Shown here: positions 1 to 6,839 of the stretch, piece by piece
Position numbering within the stretch: position 1 is the stretch's first letter
Layout: every line of letters begins with the position of its first letter
Assembly: GCF_000426065.1 (NCBI RefSeq)
Contig: NZ_AUEQ01000007.1
Span: 124,001-188,000 of the forward strand
Origin: Mycobacterium sp. URHD0025
Lineage (GTDB): Bacteria; Actinomycetota; Actinomycetes; Mycobacteriales; Mycobacteriaceae
Direction of reading: 5' to 3'
DNA length: 64,000 nt
Notes under the pieces: generated by a model
What the model was told of the DNA's origin: nothing
What the model saw: only the letters and a program-made list of their open reading frames with translations
The model's database searches: none
Position numbers and translations under genes: made by a program

Positions 1-2
1 AA

Positions 3-71
3 GCCAACTTCATGTCGACCAAACTGGGCTCGGATACGGTGTACGACCTGCGCGCGCCGCTCAAGAAATGA
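3..71 (+). CDS. C-terminal end of an unidentified protein (partial)
   Basis: An open frame enters from the left edge and ends at TGA 69-71. Its last 22 residues begin ANFMSTKLGSD and finish in APLKK. The fragment is too short to assign a family. It converges on the dehydrogenase gene with 9 bases between the two stop codons, so it is not in that operon. The frame and stop are clear; the function is unknown. Confidence 0.5.
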   Translation, partial: ANFMSTKLGSDTVYDLRAPLKK

Positions 72-80
72 CCGCGGCGC

Positions 81-971
81 TCAGCGAGCCTCGCCCTCCA
101 CGATCACGCCGGCGGTCCTCTCCATCGGCTTGATCACCGAGGTGAAGTCGGATTCGGCCCCCTCGGCGTGCAGCGTGTGTTCCCAGATGTTTTGCACCGC
201 TTCGGCCATCGCCACCGGCAGGCCGAGGGAGGCGGCCTCGGTGAGGTACAGTCGCACGTCTTTGGCCATCAGGCCGGTGGCGAACCCGTAGTCGAAGGTG
301 CGGGGGAGGACTGCCCGCGGGAACTTGTCGCGGCTGGCATGCGTACCGCCTGACCCGGCGTTGAGCACGTCGATCATCACGTCGGCGCTCAGGCCGGCCT
401 TGACGCCCATCACCATCACCTCGGCGGTCGCGGCCAGGGTGGTGGCGGCCATCAGATTGTTGATCAGCTTCATGGTCTGCGCGGCCCCCGGCTGTTCGGA
501 CACGAAGATCGCCCGGCCGAGCACCTCGAAAACTGGTGCCAGCGTGGCGAACTCGCTGCGTGGCCCGGACACCATCACTGCGAGCGTGCCTGCCTGGGCG
601 CCGTGCACACCACCGCTGACCGGACTGTCAAGTGCGGCGATGCCTTTTGCATCGAGAACCGCGTGATTACGTTGTGCGGCTTGGCCTCCCACTGTCGACA
701 GGTCGATGAAGCGCCGGATCGCCGAGCCTGCGGCGATGTCGGCCACCACGGCTTCGGAAACCTGCGGGGTGGGCAGGCTCGCCAGCACCGTCTCGGCCTG
801 GTCGGCCACCGCGCGGACCGATTCGGCCGCCCGGGCGCCCAGTGCCGTCGCCTCGGTGCGCACGTCCTCGCGTACGTCGAACACCACCACCGGATGGCCG
901 GCCGTCAGCAGCCGGCTCATCATCGGAAATCCCATGTTGCCCAGGCCGATGAAGCCGATCGGGTCACTCAT
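81..971 (-). CDS. 3-hydroxyisobutyrate dehydrogenase family NAD(P)-dependent oxidoreductase
   Basis: The 296-residue protein matches the beta-hydroxyacid dehydrogenase family, which oxidises short hydroxyacids or reduces the matching semialdehydes. The dinucleotide-binding motif GFIGLGNMG lies at residues 6-14, the substrate loop DSPVSGG near 115-121, and the catalytic lysine is K168 in MKLINN. ATG at 971 is chosen because the Rossmann motif follows directly; an in-frame extension to 1115 has no family resemblance. The start overlaps the end of the upstream CMD gene by 8 bases, so the two are probably co-translated. The substrate is not evident. Confidence 0.85.
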   Translation of the reverse strand: MSDPIGFIGLGNMGFPMMSRLLTAGHPVVVFDVREDVRTEATALGARAAESVRAVADQAETVLASLPTPQVSEAVVADIAAGSAIRRFIDLSTVGGQAAQRNHAVLDAKGIAALDSPVSGGVHGAQAGTLAVMVSGPRSEFATLAPVFEVLGRAIFVSEQPGAAQTMKLINNLMAATTLAATAEVMVMGVKAGLSADVMIDVLNAGSGGTHASRDKFPRAVLPRTFDYGFATGLMAKDVRLYLTEAASLGLPVAMAEAVQNIWEHTLHAEGAESDFTSVIKPMERTAGVIVEGEAR

Positions 972-1359
972 CGGCTGCCGGGCTCTCGTCGAGTTCGGCG
1001 AACACGGCCCGGGCCAGCCGGAAGCTGTCGACCGCGGCCGGGATGCCCGCGTAGATACCCACCTGCAGGAAGATCTCACAGATCTCCTCGCGGGTGACGC
1101 CGTTGGTGAGGGCACCGCGGATGTGTGTGCTCAGCTCGTTCGGCCGGTTCAGGACTGCGATCATCGCCAGGTTCAGCATGCTGCGGGTCTTCAGTTCCAG
1201 GCCCTCGCGGCCCCAGACCGCGCCCCAACAGTATTCGGTGACCAGGTCCTGCAGCGGTTTTGAGAATGCGTCGACGTTGCCGGCAGCCTTGCGAACGTAC
1301 TCCTCACCGAGTACCGCGGTGCGAATTGCCAGTCCCTTGTCATATGTGTGTTGATCCAT
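964..1359 (-). CDS. Carboxymuconolactone decarboxylase (CMD) family protein
   Basis: The 131-residue protein has the usual length and helical pattern of small CMD-family proteins (MLNLAMIAVLNRP, THIRGALTNGVTREEI, IYAGIPAAVDSF). True 4-carboxymuconolactone decarboxylases act in the beta-ketoadipate pathway, and close relatives are described under that name, but no other gene of that pathway is nearby. AhpD-type CXXC cysteines are absent, so a peroxidase role is unlikely. It is the first gene of a two-gene operon with the downstream dehydrogenase. The two may act on related hydroxy- or oxo-acids; that is inference. Confidence 0.8.
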   Translation of the reverse strand: MDQHTYDKGLAIRTAVLGEEYVRKAAGNVDAFSKPLQDLVTEYCWGAVWGREGLELKTRSMLNLAMIAVLNRPNELSTHIRGALTNGVTREEICEIFLQVGIYAGIPAAVDSFRLARAVFAELDESPAADE

Positions 1360-1454
1360 GCGCCTCTTTCGGTCGGCCGTGGTTGATCACAGTGCCACCA
1401 CGACGCTGCCCGTAGCTACCGGTTGACGCCCGGATGTCGGCGTACGCTCCGTGC

Positions 1455-1778
1455 ATGTCTGTGTCGTTGTCAACGTCGGTCCGGCGGCCAGGTGTCGTCG
1501 AGTCGGTGATCAGTTGGGCTGTGTGGGCCTTGGTCGGCCTGATCGCCGTATTGCTGGCGTTCGCCGCGATCTTTCCCGTGGGCTTCAGTGGTGCGGCCCC
1601 CGGACAAGCCGATGAGGCCGCGACCCTGGCCGGATGGGCGACGCTCACCCTGGCGACTGTTGTGCTCGCGCCGATCGGCATGGCGATCGGACATTGGCGG
1701 CACTGGCACATCTGGTACTGGCCGGTGCTGTGCAGCGCCGCGGCGGCGACGACCCTGGTCTTGCTGCAGGCACTGTAG
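1455..1778 (+). CDS. Small membrane protein of unknown function
   Basis: This frame encodes 107 residues from ATG 1455; a start at 1434 would add seven. A short polar N-terminus is followed by three hydrophobic stretches (SWAVWALVGLIAVLLAFAAI, then TLTLATVVLAPIGMAI, then AAAATTLVLLQAL), with the polar, aromatic WRHWHIWYW between the last two. It is probably a three-helix inner membrane protein. It lies between the divergent CMD gene and yebC. I recognise no family, and the start choice is uncertain because no clear ribosome-binding site is seen. Confidence 0.55.
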   Translation: MSVSLSTSVRRPGVVESVISWAVWALVGLIAVLLAFAAIFPVGFSGAAPGQADEAATLAGWATLTLATVVLAPIGMAIGHWRHWHIWYWPVLCSAAAATTLVLLQAL

Positions 1779-1810
1779 GCGTCGTATCGAGCCGGGTGGG
1801 ACCGGCCACG

Positions 1811-1816
1811 TAGACT
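1811..1816 (+). promoter_or_regulatory. Candidate -10 element for yebC
   Basis: TAGACT fits the mycobacterial TAnnnT -10 pattern and would place a transcript start near 1823, about 33 bases before the yebC ATG. No convincing -35 is seen. The assignment is pattern reading only. Confidence 0.3.
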
Positions 1817-1855
1817 CGAGAACCGGAGTTTTGACCGGAAAAGGGGCGTACCTGC

Positions 1856-2611
1856 ATGAGCGGCCATTCCAAGTGGGCCACCACCAAGCACAAGAAGGCC
1901 GTCATCGACGCCAAGCGCGGCAAGATGTTCGCCAAGTTGATCAAGAACATCGAGGTCGCGGCACGTGTGGGCGGGGGAGACCCGGCCGGTAACCCCACCC
2001 TTTACGATGCCATCCAGAAGGCCAAGAAGAGCTCGGTACCCAACGACAACATCGAGCGGGCCCGCAAGCGTGGCGGCGGCGAAGAGGCCGGTGGCGCCGA
2101 CTGGCAGAACATCACGTACGAGGGCTACGGCCCCAACGGTGTCGCCGTGCTCATCGAATGCCTGACCGACAACCGCAACCGCGCCGCCGGTGAGGTCCGC
2201 GTCGCGATGACCCGTAACGGCGGCAACATGGCCGACCCGGGCTCGGTCGCCTACCTGTTCTCCCGCAAGGGTGTGGTGACGCTGGAGAAGAACGGCCTGA
2301 CCGAGGATGACGTGCTGATGGCCGTCCTGGAGGCCGGTGCCGAAGAAGTCAACGACCTGGGCGACTCCTTCGAGATCATCTCCGAGCCCACCGACCTGGT
2401 CGCGGTGCGCACCGCGCTGCAGGACGCCGGGATCGACTACGACTCGGCCGAGGCCAGCTTCCAGCCCTCGGTGAGCGTGCCGGTCGACCTCGACGGGGCG
2501 CGCAAGGTGCTCAAGCTCGTCGACGCGCTGGAGGACAGCGACGACGTGCAAGAGGTGTACACCAACATCGACATCCCCGACGATGTCGCCGCGCAGCTCG
2601 ACGAGGAGTAG
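1856..2611 (+). CDS. yebC: YebC/PmpR/TACO1-family protein
   Basis: The 251-residue protein is full length for the family and begins with the hallmark [14 protein letters not shown]. Family members are described as DNA-binding regulators, and more recently as ribosome-associated factors that help translate proline-rich stretches. The conserved [14 protein letters not shown] segment and the acidic C-terminus ending LDEE are present. Upstream GGGGCG at 1843-1848 can serve as ribosome-binding site. Its last codons GAG GAG also form a Shine-Dalgarno sequence placed for the MarR gene that follows in the same frame. In other mycobacteria yebC sits a short distance from ruvC, as here. Confidence 0.95.
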   Translation: MSGHSKWATTKHKKAVIDAKRGKMFAKLIKNIEVAARVGGGDPAGNPTLYDAIQKAKKSSVPNDNIERARKRGGGEEAGGADWQNITYEGYGPNGVAVLIECLTDNRNRAAGEVRVAMTRNGGNMADPGSVAYLFSRKGVVTLEKNGLTEDDVLMAVLEAGAEEVNDLGDSFEIISEPTDLVAVRTALQDAGIDYDSAEASFQPSVSVPVDLDGARKVLKLVDALEDSDDVQEVYTNIDIPDDVAAQLDEE

Positions 2612-2614
2612 CAG

Positions 2615-3034
2615 CTGCCCGGGCCGCCACCCTTCAGCCCGACCGTTGGGCTGCTCACGATCAGCCGGGCCTGGGAATCCGCGTTCGTCGAGGCCCTCAA
2701 ACCGCTCGGGCTGACCACGCGCAAATTCGGACTGCTGGGGCACGTTCGCGGAAATCCGGGCATCTCGTTCAGTGAGCTGGCCCGGCGCTCGCGCATCACC
2801 GTGCAGAGTGCCCATGCGGCTGTCGCGTCGTTCGTGGAGGCAGGTCTGGTCGAGGACGCGACCGCGCATGCCGGCGCGGCGTCGACATTGCAGGTCACCT
2901 CCCAGGGCGAGGCGCTACTGGACCGGGCTACCGAGGTCGTGGCCGAGCTGGATGCGCGATTCGCCGTTCAGTACCCCGAACTGACCGAAGCGCTGCACGC
3001 GTATATGACGCGGATCATGTCAGGTTCTCCATAA
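2615..3034 (+). CDS. MarR-family winged-helix regulator, apparent CTG start
   Basis: The frame encodes about 139 residues, a normal MarR length. The winged helix is clear: TRKFGLLGHVRGNPGISFSE, then LARRSRITVQSAHAAVASF, then a wing and LTSQGEALLDRA-like helix (here VTSQGEALLDRA). No ATG, GTG or TTG occurs in frame before GTG 2801, which would cut the DNA-binding domain in half. CTG 2615 lies six bases after GAGGAG (2603-2608), so a CTG start is preferred. The frame is continuous with yebC through its TAG stop, so stop readthrough is an alternative. The gene ends inside a perfect palindrome that is probably its own operator. Confidence 0.65.
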   Translation: MPGPPPFSPTVGLLTISRAWESAFVEALKPLGLTTRKFGLLGHVRGNPGISFSELARRSRITVQSAHAAVASFVEAGLVEDATAHAGAASTLQVTSQGEALLDRATEVVAELDARFAVQYPELTEALHAYMTRIMSGSP

Positions 3035-3057
3035 CCTTCAGTTAGCCTGAAGGTTAT
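3031..3057. promoter_or_regulatory. Perfect 11-bp palindrome, probable MarR operator over a leaderless promoter
   Basis: ATAACCTTCAG (3031-3041) and CTGAAGGTTAT (3047-3057) are exact inverted repeats around TTAGC. The site overlaps the MarR stop codon and the first bases of the microprotein start codon (ATG 3056). TAGCCT at 3043-3048 is a good -10 element that would start RNA at about 3055-3056, so binding would block transcription of the microprotein-rhodanese pair. A terminator role is less likely because no T-tract follows. Confidence 0.7.
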
Positions 3058-3166
3058 GGAGAACGTGTTGCTGTCCATCACCCGCGTCTACGCGGTTCTG
3101 GCGATTGCGGTTCCGGTCATCGGCCCCGTACTCGCCACCGTGCGGCGAGAGGCGAAGAGCGCATGA
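3056..3166 (+). CDS. 36-residue membrane microprotein
   Basis: ATG 3056 opens a 36-codon frame: MENVLLSITRVYAV, then a hydrophobic LAIAVPVIGPVLA helix, then a basic tail RREAKSA. This resembles a single-pass membrane peptide with its C-terminus in the cytoplasm. Its TGA overlaps the rhodanese ATG (ATGA, 3163-3166), which strongly suggests coupled translation. The gene is too short for routine gene callers. It seems leaderless and controlled by the palindrome over its start. I recognise no family. Confidence 0.6.
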   Translation: MENVLLSITRVYAVLAIAVPVIGPVLATVRREAKSA

Positions 3167-3504
3167 GTTTCCGGCATTACCTGCGTCGGCCGCCGGCGGT
3201 CAGCGCCGTTGAGGCGGTCCGGCTCGTGGCGGAGGATGCTCTGGTCGTCGACGTCCGTCGCGCATTCGAGTGGAATCGGGTACACATCCCCGACGCGGTG
3301 CACATGCCGCTCGAGGCGCTGCCCGAGCGCTGCGTCGAACTCCCCGACGACCGTCTGATCATCACCTTCTGCACCGGCGGAATCCGGTCTGCCGGTGCGG
3401 CGAACCTGTTGGTGGAGAACGGCTTCGATGCGGTGAACATGAGCGGCGGCCTGATCCATTGGCGCTCGGCCGGCGGGCCGCTCAGCACCGATGTGGGTGA
3501 ATGA
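3163..3504 (+). CDS. Single-domain rhodanese-like protein
   Basis: The 113-residue protein is a single rhodanese domain. DVRRAFEWNRVHIPDAVHMP matches the CH2A region, and the active-site loop is CTGGIRS, whose cysteine would carry a persulfide. Such proteins transfer sulfane sulfur or take part in sulfide and redox handling. It is translationally coupled to the 36-residue membrane microprotein and lies downstream of a MarR gene and its likely operator, so it may answer to reactive sulfur, oxidant or electrophile signals. That signal is inference. It converges on the next gene with four bases between. Confidence 0.85.
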   Translation: MSFRHYLRRPPAVSAVEAVRLVAEDALVVDVRRAFEWNRVHIPDAVHMPLEALPERCVELPDDRLIITFCTGGIRSAGAANLLVENGFDAVNMSGGLIHWRSAGGPLSTDVGE

Positions 3505-3508
3505 GCCG

Positions 3509-4159
3509 TCAGTGCAGCGCCGCGTCGATAGGTGTCTGGCCGGAGATCACCTCGAACGTCCGGCCGGCGGTTTCCGGCTCGTGCAGGACGGCCAACAGCA
3601 CGCGTGCGACGTCGTCGCGGGGGATGGTGCCGCGGCCCGTGGATTCGGCGATCGTCACCTGCCCGGTGCCGGGCTCGTCGGTGAGTCCGCCCGGGCGCAC
3701 GATCGTGGTGCGTAATCCGCTGCGGGCCCGCACGTTGGCGTCGGCCTCCGATTTGGCGCGGATGTACGCCAGGAACACCTCGTCGTAGTTCTCGTCGAGC
3801 GACCGGTCGTCGGCGGAGATGGCCGACACCATCACGTAGCGGCCCACGCCCGCGGCCTCGGCGGCATCGGCCAGCAGGATCGCGGCATCCCGGTCGACCG
3901 TCTGCTTGCGGGCCGCGCCGCTGCCCGGCCCGGCGCCGGCGGCGAACACCACGGCGTCCGCGTCGCTCAGCACGTCGGCCACTTCGGCCACGGTCGCCCG
4001 CTCCAGGTCCAGCACGACGGCGGTCGCGCCGGCAGCTTCCAGATCGGTCGCCTGGGCCGGGTTGCGGATGAGGCCGACGGCCTCGTCGCCGCGTGCGGAC
4101 AACAATTGTTCGAGGATCAGGGCGATCTTGCCGTGTCCGCCCGCTATCACTACGCGCAT
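3509..4159 (-). CDS. NAD(P)-binding atypical SDR (NmrA/YwnB-like)
   Basis: The 216-residue protein starts with the nucleotide-binding motif VIAGGHGKIALIL (residues 3-15), a GxxGxxA-type turn. It continues with VVFAAGAG, YVMVSAISADD and the YIRAKSEAD helix, typical of atypical short-chain dehydrogenases that act as NAD(P)H-binding reductases or epimerase-like proteins. ATG 4159 is chosen because the motif follows at once; a longer in-frame extension to 4447 runs across the ruvC promoter and lacks similarity. It is divergent from ruvC. The substrate is unknown. Confidence 0.8.
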   Translation of the reverse strand: MRVVIAGGHGKIALILEQLLSARGDEAVGLIRNPAQATDLEAAGATAVVLDLERATVAEVADVLSDADAVVFAAGAGPGSGAARKQTVDRDAAILLADAAEAAGVGRYVMVSAISADDRSLDENYDEVFLAYIRAKSEADANVRARSGLRTTIVRPGGLTDEPGTGQVTIAESTGRGTIPRDDVARVLLAVLHEPETAGRTFEVISGQTPIDAALH

Positions 4160-4223
4160 AGGTTCGACCCTACGGATGTGAGCGTGTCCCTGCCGGGAGC
4201 TGTCCGCGCCTCGCGCTAGGCTC

Positions 4224-4239
4224 TCGAACAGATGTTCTG
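4224..4239 (+). promoter_or_regulatory. LexA (SOS) box of ruvC
   Basis: TCGAAC-AGAT-GTTCTG matches the mycobacterial SOS box TCGAAC-N4-GTTCGA at 10 of 12 fixed positions. TAGGCT at 4217-4222 fits a -10 element, so the box would cover the transcript start of ruvCAB. LexA control of ruvC is established in mycobacteria. Confidence 0.85.
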
Positions 4240-4253
4240 ACGAAGGGGTTCGT

Positions 4254-4811
4254 GTGCGGGTGATGGGAGTGGATCCCGGGTTGACGCGCTGCGGCCTGTC
4301 GGTGGTCGAGAGCGGCAAAGGCAGGCAGGTCACCGCGCTGGACGTGGACGTGGTCCGCACCCCGGCCGATGCACCGCTGCAGAAGCGGCTGCTGGAGATC
4401 AGCGACGTGGCCGAGTACTGGATGGATACGCACCGGCCCGACGTCATCGCGATCGAGCGGGTTTTCGCTCAGCAGAACGTGTCGACGGTGATGGGTACGG
4501 CCCAGGCCGGCGGAGTCATCGCGCTGGCCGCAGCCCGGCGCGACATCGAGGTGCATTTTCACACCCCTTCGGAGGTGAAGGCGGCGGTCACCGGCAATGG
4601 CCGTGCCGACAAGGCCCAGGTCACCGAGATGATCACCAGAATTCTTGCCCTGCAAGCCAAGCCGACCCCGGCCGATGCCGCCGACGCCTTGGCCCTGGCC
4701 ATCTGTCACTGCTGGCGCGCCCCGATGATCGCGCGCATGGCTGCCGCGGAGGCGATGGCCGCCGAACAGCGCCGCAAGTACGCAGCGAAACTCAAGGCGG
4801 CCCGGGCATGA
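4254..4811 (+). CDS. ruvC: Holliday junction resolvase RuvC
   Basis: The 185-residue endonuclease cuts Holliday junctions symmetrically during recombinational repair, working with RuvAB. The first catalytic aspartate is in GVDPG (D7), the glutamate in VIAIERVF, and the acidic pair near the C-terminus in [12 protein letters not shown] 4254 follows GAAGGGG (4242-4248). It is the first gene of ruvCAB, with an SOS box just upstream, and its TGA overlaps the ruvA ATG (4808-4811). Confidence 0.97.
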   Translation: MRVMGVDPGLTRCGLSVVESGKGRQVTALDVDVVRTPADAPLQKRLLEISDVAEYWMDTHRPDVIAIERVFAQQNVSTVMGTAQAGGVIALAAARRDIEVHFHTPSEVKAAVTGNGRADKAQVTEMITRILALQAKPTPADAADALALAICHCWRAPMIARMAAAEAMAAEQRRKYAAKLKAARA

Positions 4812-5395
4812 TCGCCTCGGTGCGCGGTGAAGTGATCGACATCGCCCTGGACCATGCCGTCATCGAGGCCGCCGGCGTGGGATACAAGGTGATGGCGACC
4901 CCGTCGACCCTGGCGAACCTGCGCCGGGGTGCCGAGTCCCGGCTGATCACCGCGATGATCGTGCGAGAAGATTCCATGACGCTGTACGGGTTCGCCGACG
5001 GCGATGCCCGCGATCTGTTCCTTACGCTGCTGGGGGTGTCCGGCGTCGGCCCCAAGATCGCGCTGGCGACGCTGGCGGTCTACGACCCGCAGGCGCTGCG
5101 TCAGGCGCTGGCCGATGGGGATGTGACCGCGTTGACCCGGGTTCCCGGCATCGGTAAACGTGGCGCCGAGCGCATGGTGCTGGAACTCCGCGACAAGATT
5201 GGTCCGGTCACGGCCGGTGCGGGCTCTGCTTTCACGGGTCACGCGGTGCGCGCACCCGTCGTGGAAGCGCTTGTGGGACTTGGGTTTGCGGCCAAACAGG
5301 CCGAGGAGGCCACCGACAAGGTGCTGGCCAACGACCCCGAGGCGACGACGGCTTCCGCGCTGCGTGCGGCGCTTTCGATGTTGGGTAAGAAGTAA
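4808..5395 (+). CDS. ruvA: Holliday junction DNA helicase subunit RuvA
   Basis: The 195-residue protein forms the tetramer that binds the four-way junction and loads RuvB. The N-terminal OB fold ([20 protein letters not shown]) is followed by tandem helix-hairpin-helix motifs ([17 protein letters not shown] and [19 protein letters not shown]) and a C-terminal domain that contacts RuvB ([16 protein letters not shown]). Length is normal. Start and stop overlap with its neighbours (ATGA with ruvC, TAATG with ruvB) indicate tight translational coupling. Confidence 0.97.
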   Translation: MIASVRGEVIDIALDHAVIEAAGVGYKVMATPSTLANLRRGAESRLITAMIVREDSMTLYGFADGDARDLFLTLLGVSGVGPKIALATLAVYDPQALRQALADGDVTALTRVPGIGKRGAERMVLELRDKIGPVTAGAGSAFTGHAVRAPVVEALVGLGFAAKQAEEATDKVLANDPEATTASALRAALSMLGKK

Positions 5396-6450
5396 TGGGC
5401 CGTTTCGACGACACCGAAGAACCCGACGAGCGCGAGGTCTCACCGGCACTGACCGTCGGTGAGGGCGACGTCGACGCCAGCCTGCGCCCGCGCTCACTGG
5501 GGGAGTTCATCGGTCAGCCGCGGGTGCGCGAACAGCTGTCGCTGGTCCTCGAGGGCGCCAAGAACCGCGGTGGCACACCGGATCACATCCTGCTGTCCGG
5601 CCCACCGGGGTTGGGCAAGACATCGCTGGCGATGATCATCGCCGCCGAGTTGGGCTCCTCGCTGCGGCTCACGTCCGGCCCGGCCCTGGAGCGGGCGGGT
5701 GACCTGGCGGCCATGCTGTCCAATCTCGTCGAGCACGACGTCCTGTTCATCGACGAGATCCACCGCATCGCGCGGCCCGCCGAGGAGATGCTGTACCTGG
5801 CGATGGAGGACTTCCGCGTCGACGTGGTGGTCGGCAAAGGGCCCGGCGCCACGTCGATTCCGCTCGAAGTCGCACCGTTCACCTTGGTGGGCGCCACCAC
5901 GCGGTCCGGCGCGCTGACCGGTCCGCTGCGCGACAGGTTCGGTTTCACCGCCCACATGGACTTTTACGAGCCGGTCGAACTCGAGCGGGTGCTGGCTCGG
6001 TCGGCAGGAATCCTCGGCATCGAATTGGGAGGCGAAGCCGGCACGGAGATCGCCCGGCGTTCCCGCGGTACGCCGCGCATCGCCAACCGGTTGCTACGCC
6101 GGGTCCGGGACTACGCCGAGGTTCGGGCCGACGGCGTGATCACCCGTGATATCGCCAAGGCCGCCTTGGAGGTCTACGACGTCGACGAGCTGGGCCTCGA
6201 TCGGCTGGACCGCGCCGTGCTGTCGGCGCTCACCCGCAGCTTCGGCGGCGGCCCGGTCGGGGTCTCGACGTTGGCCGTGGCGGTGGGAGAAGAGGCGACC
6301 ACGGTCGAGGAGGTGTGCGAACCGTTCCTGGTGCGCGCCGGAATGGTGGCCCGCACGCCGCGGGGCCGGGTGGCCACGCCACTGGCGTGGACGCATCTGG
6401 GTATGCAACCGCCAGTTACCGGACTGGGGCAGCCCGGCCTGTTTGAATAG
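5395..6450 (+). CDS. ruvB: Holliday junction branch migration ATPase RuvB
   Basis: The 351-residue AAA+ motor drives branch migration. Walker A is GPPGLGKTS (residues 69-77), Walker [10 protein letters not shown] near residue 120, and sensor 1 lies in [19 protein letters not shown], which also carries the arginine finger. A C-terminal winged helix ([17 protein letters not shown]) binds DNA. The ATG shares one base with the ruvA stop. Length and motifs are complete. Confidence 0.97.
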   Translation: MGRFDDTEEPDEREVSPALTVGEGDVDASLRPRSLGEFIGQPRVREQLSLVLEGAKNRGGTPDHILLSGPPGLGKTSLAMIIAAELGSSLRLTSGPALERAGDLAAMLSNLVEHDVLFIDEIHRIARPAEEMLYLAMEDFRVDVVVGKGPGATSIPLEVAPFTLVGATTRSGALTGPLRDRFGFTAHMDFYEPVELERVLARSAGILGIELGGEAGTEIARRSRGTPRIANRLLRRVRDYAEVRADGVITRDIAKAALEVYDVDELGLDRLDRAVLSALTRSFGGGPVGVSTLAVAVGEEATTVEEVCEPFLVRAGMVARTPRGRVATPLAWTHLGMQPPVTGLGQPGLFE

Positions 6451-6455
6451 ACCTC

Positions 6456-6839
6456 ATGGTCATCGCCGGTTTGGTGTTCGCCGCGCTCGCCGCGGTCCTG
6501 CATGTCTACATCTTTGTGATGGAGTCGCTGACCTGGACTTCACCGCGTACCCGCGCCACCTTCGGCATCAGCGAGGAGGAGGCGCGGGCCACCAAGGAGC
6601 TGGCGTTCAACCAGGGCTTCTACAACCTGTTCCTGGCCATCGTCACGATCGTCGGAATTGCTGCAATCGGCCTGGGGCACTGCGCGGTTGGCGCCGCCCT
6701 CGTGTTCGCTGGTGCCGGCTCCATGCTGGCCGCCGCAGCCGTGCTGCTGACCAGCTCGCCGGACAAGGCGCGGGCAGCGATCACCCAGGGCATCTTCCCG
6801 CTCATCGCGGTGGTATTGCTCGCGATCGGCCTGCTCTAG
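6456..6839 (+). CDS. DUF1304-family membrane protein
   Basis: The 127-residue protein shows four hydrophobic segments and the DUF1304 features: HVYIFVMESLTW in the first helix and the conserved NQGFYNLFLA in the second. Function is unknown for the family. It begins five bases after ruvB and is probably read from the ruvCAB transcript. Its TAG stop occupies the same CTAG tetranucleotide as the stop of the convergent HNH gene. Confidence 0.8.
   Translation: MVIAGLVFAALAAVLHVYIFVMESLTWTSPRTRATFGISEEEARATKELAFNQGFYNLFLAIVTIVGIAAIGLGHCAVGAALVFAGAGSMLAAAAVLLTSSPDKARAAITQGIFPLIAVVLLAIGLL

Noticed and set aside
1423-1448. TTGACG and TACGCT as a promoter for the small membrane protein
   Set aside because: The spacer is only 14 bases, too short for a normal -35/-10 pair.
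1340-2869. A 509-codon minus-strand frame across yebC
   Set aside because: It lies opposite yebC, crosses a promoter and two genes, and shows only repetitive shadow-frame composition.
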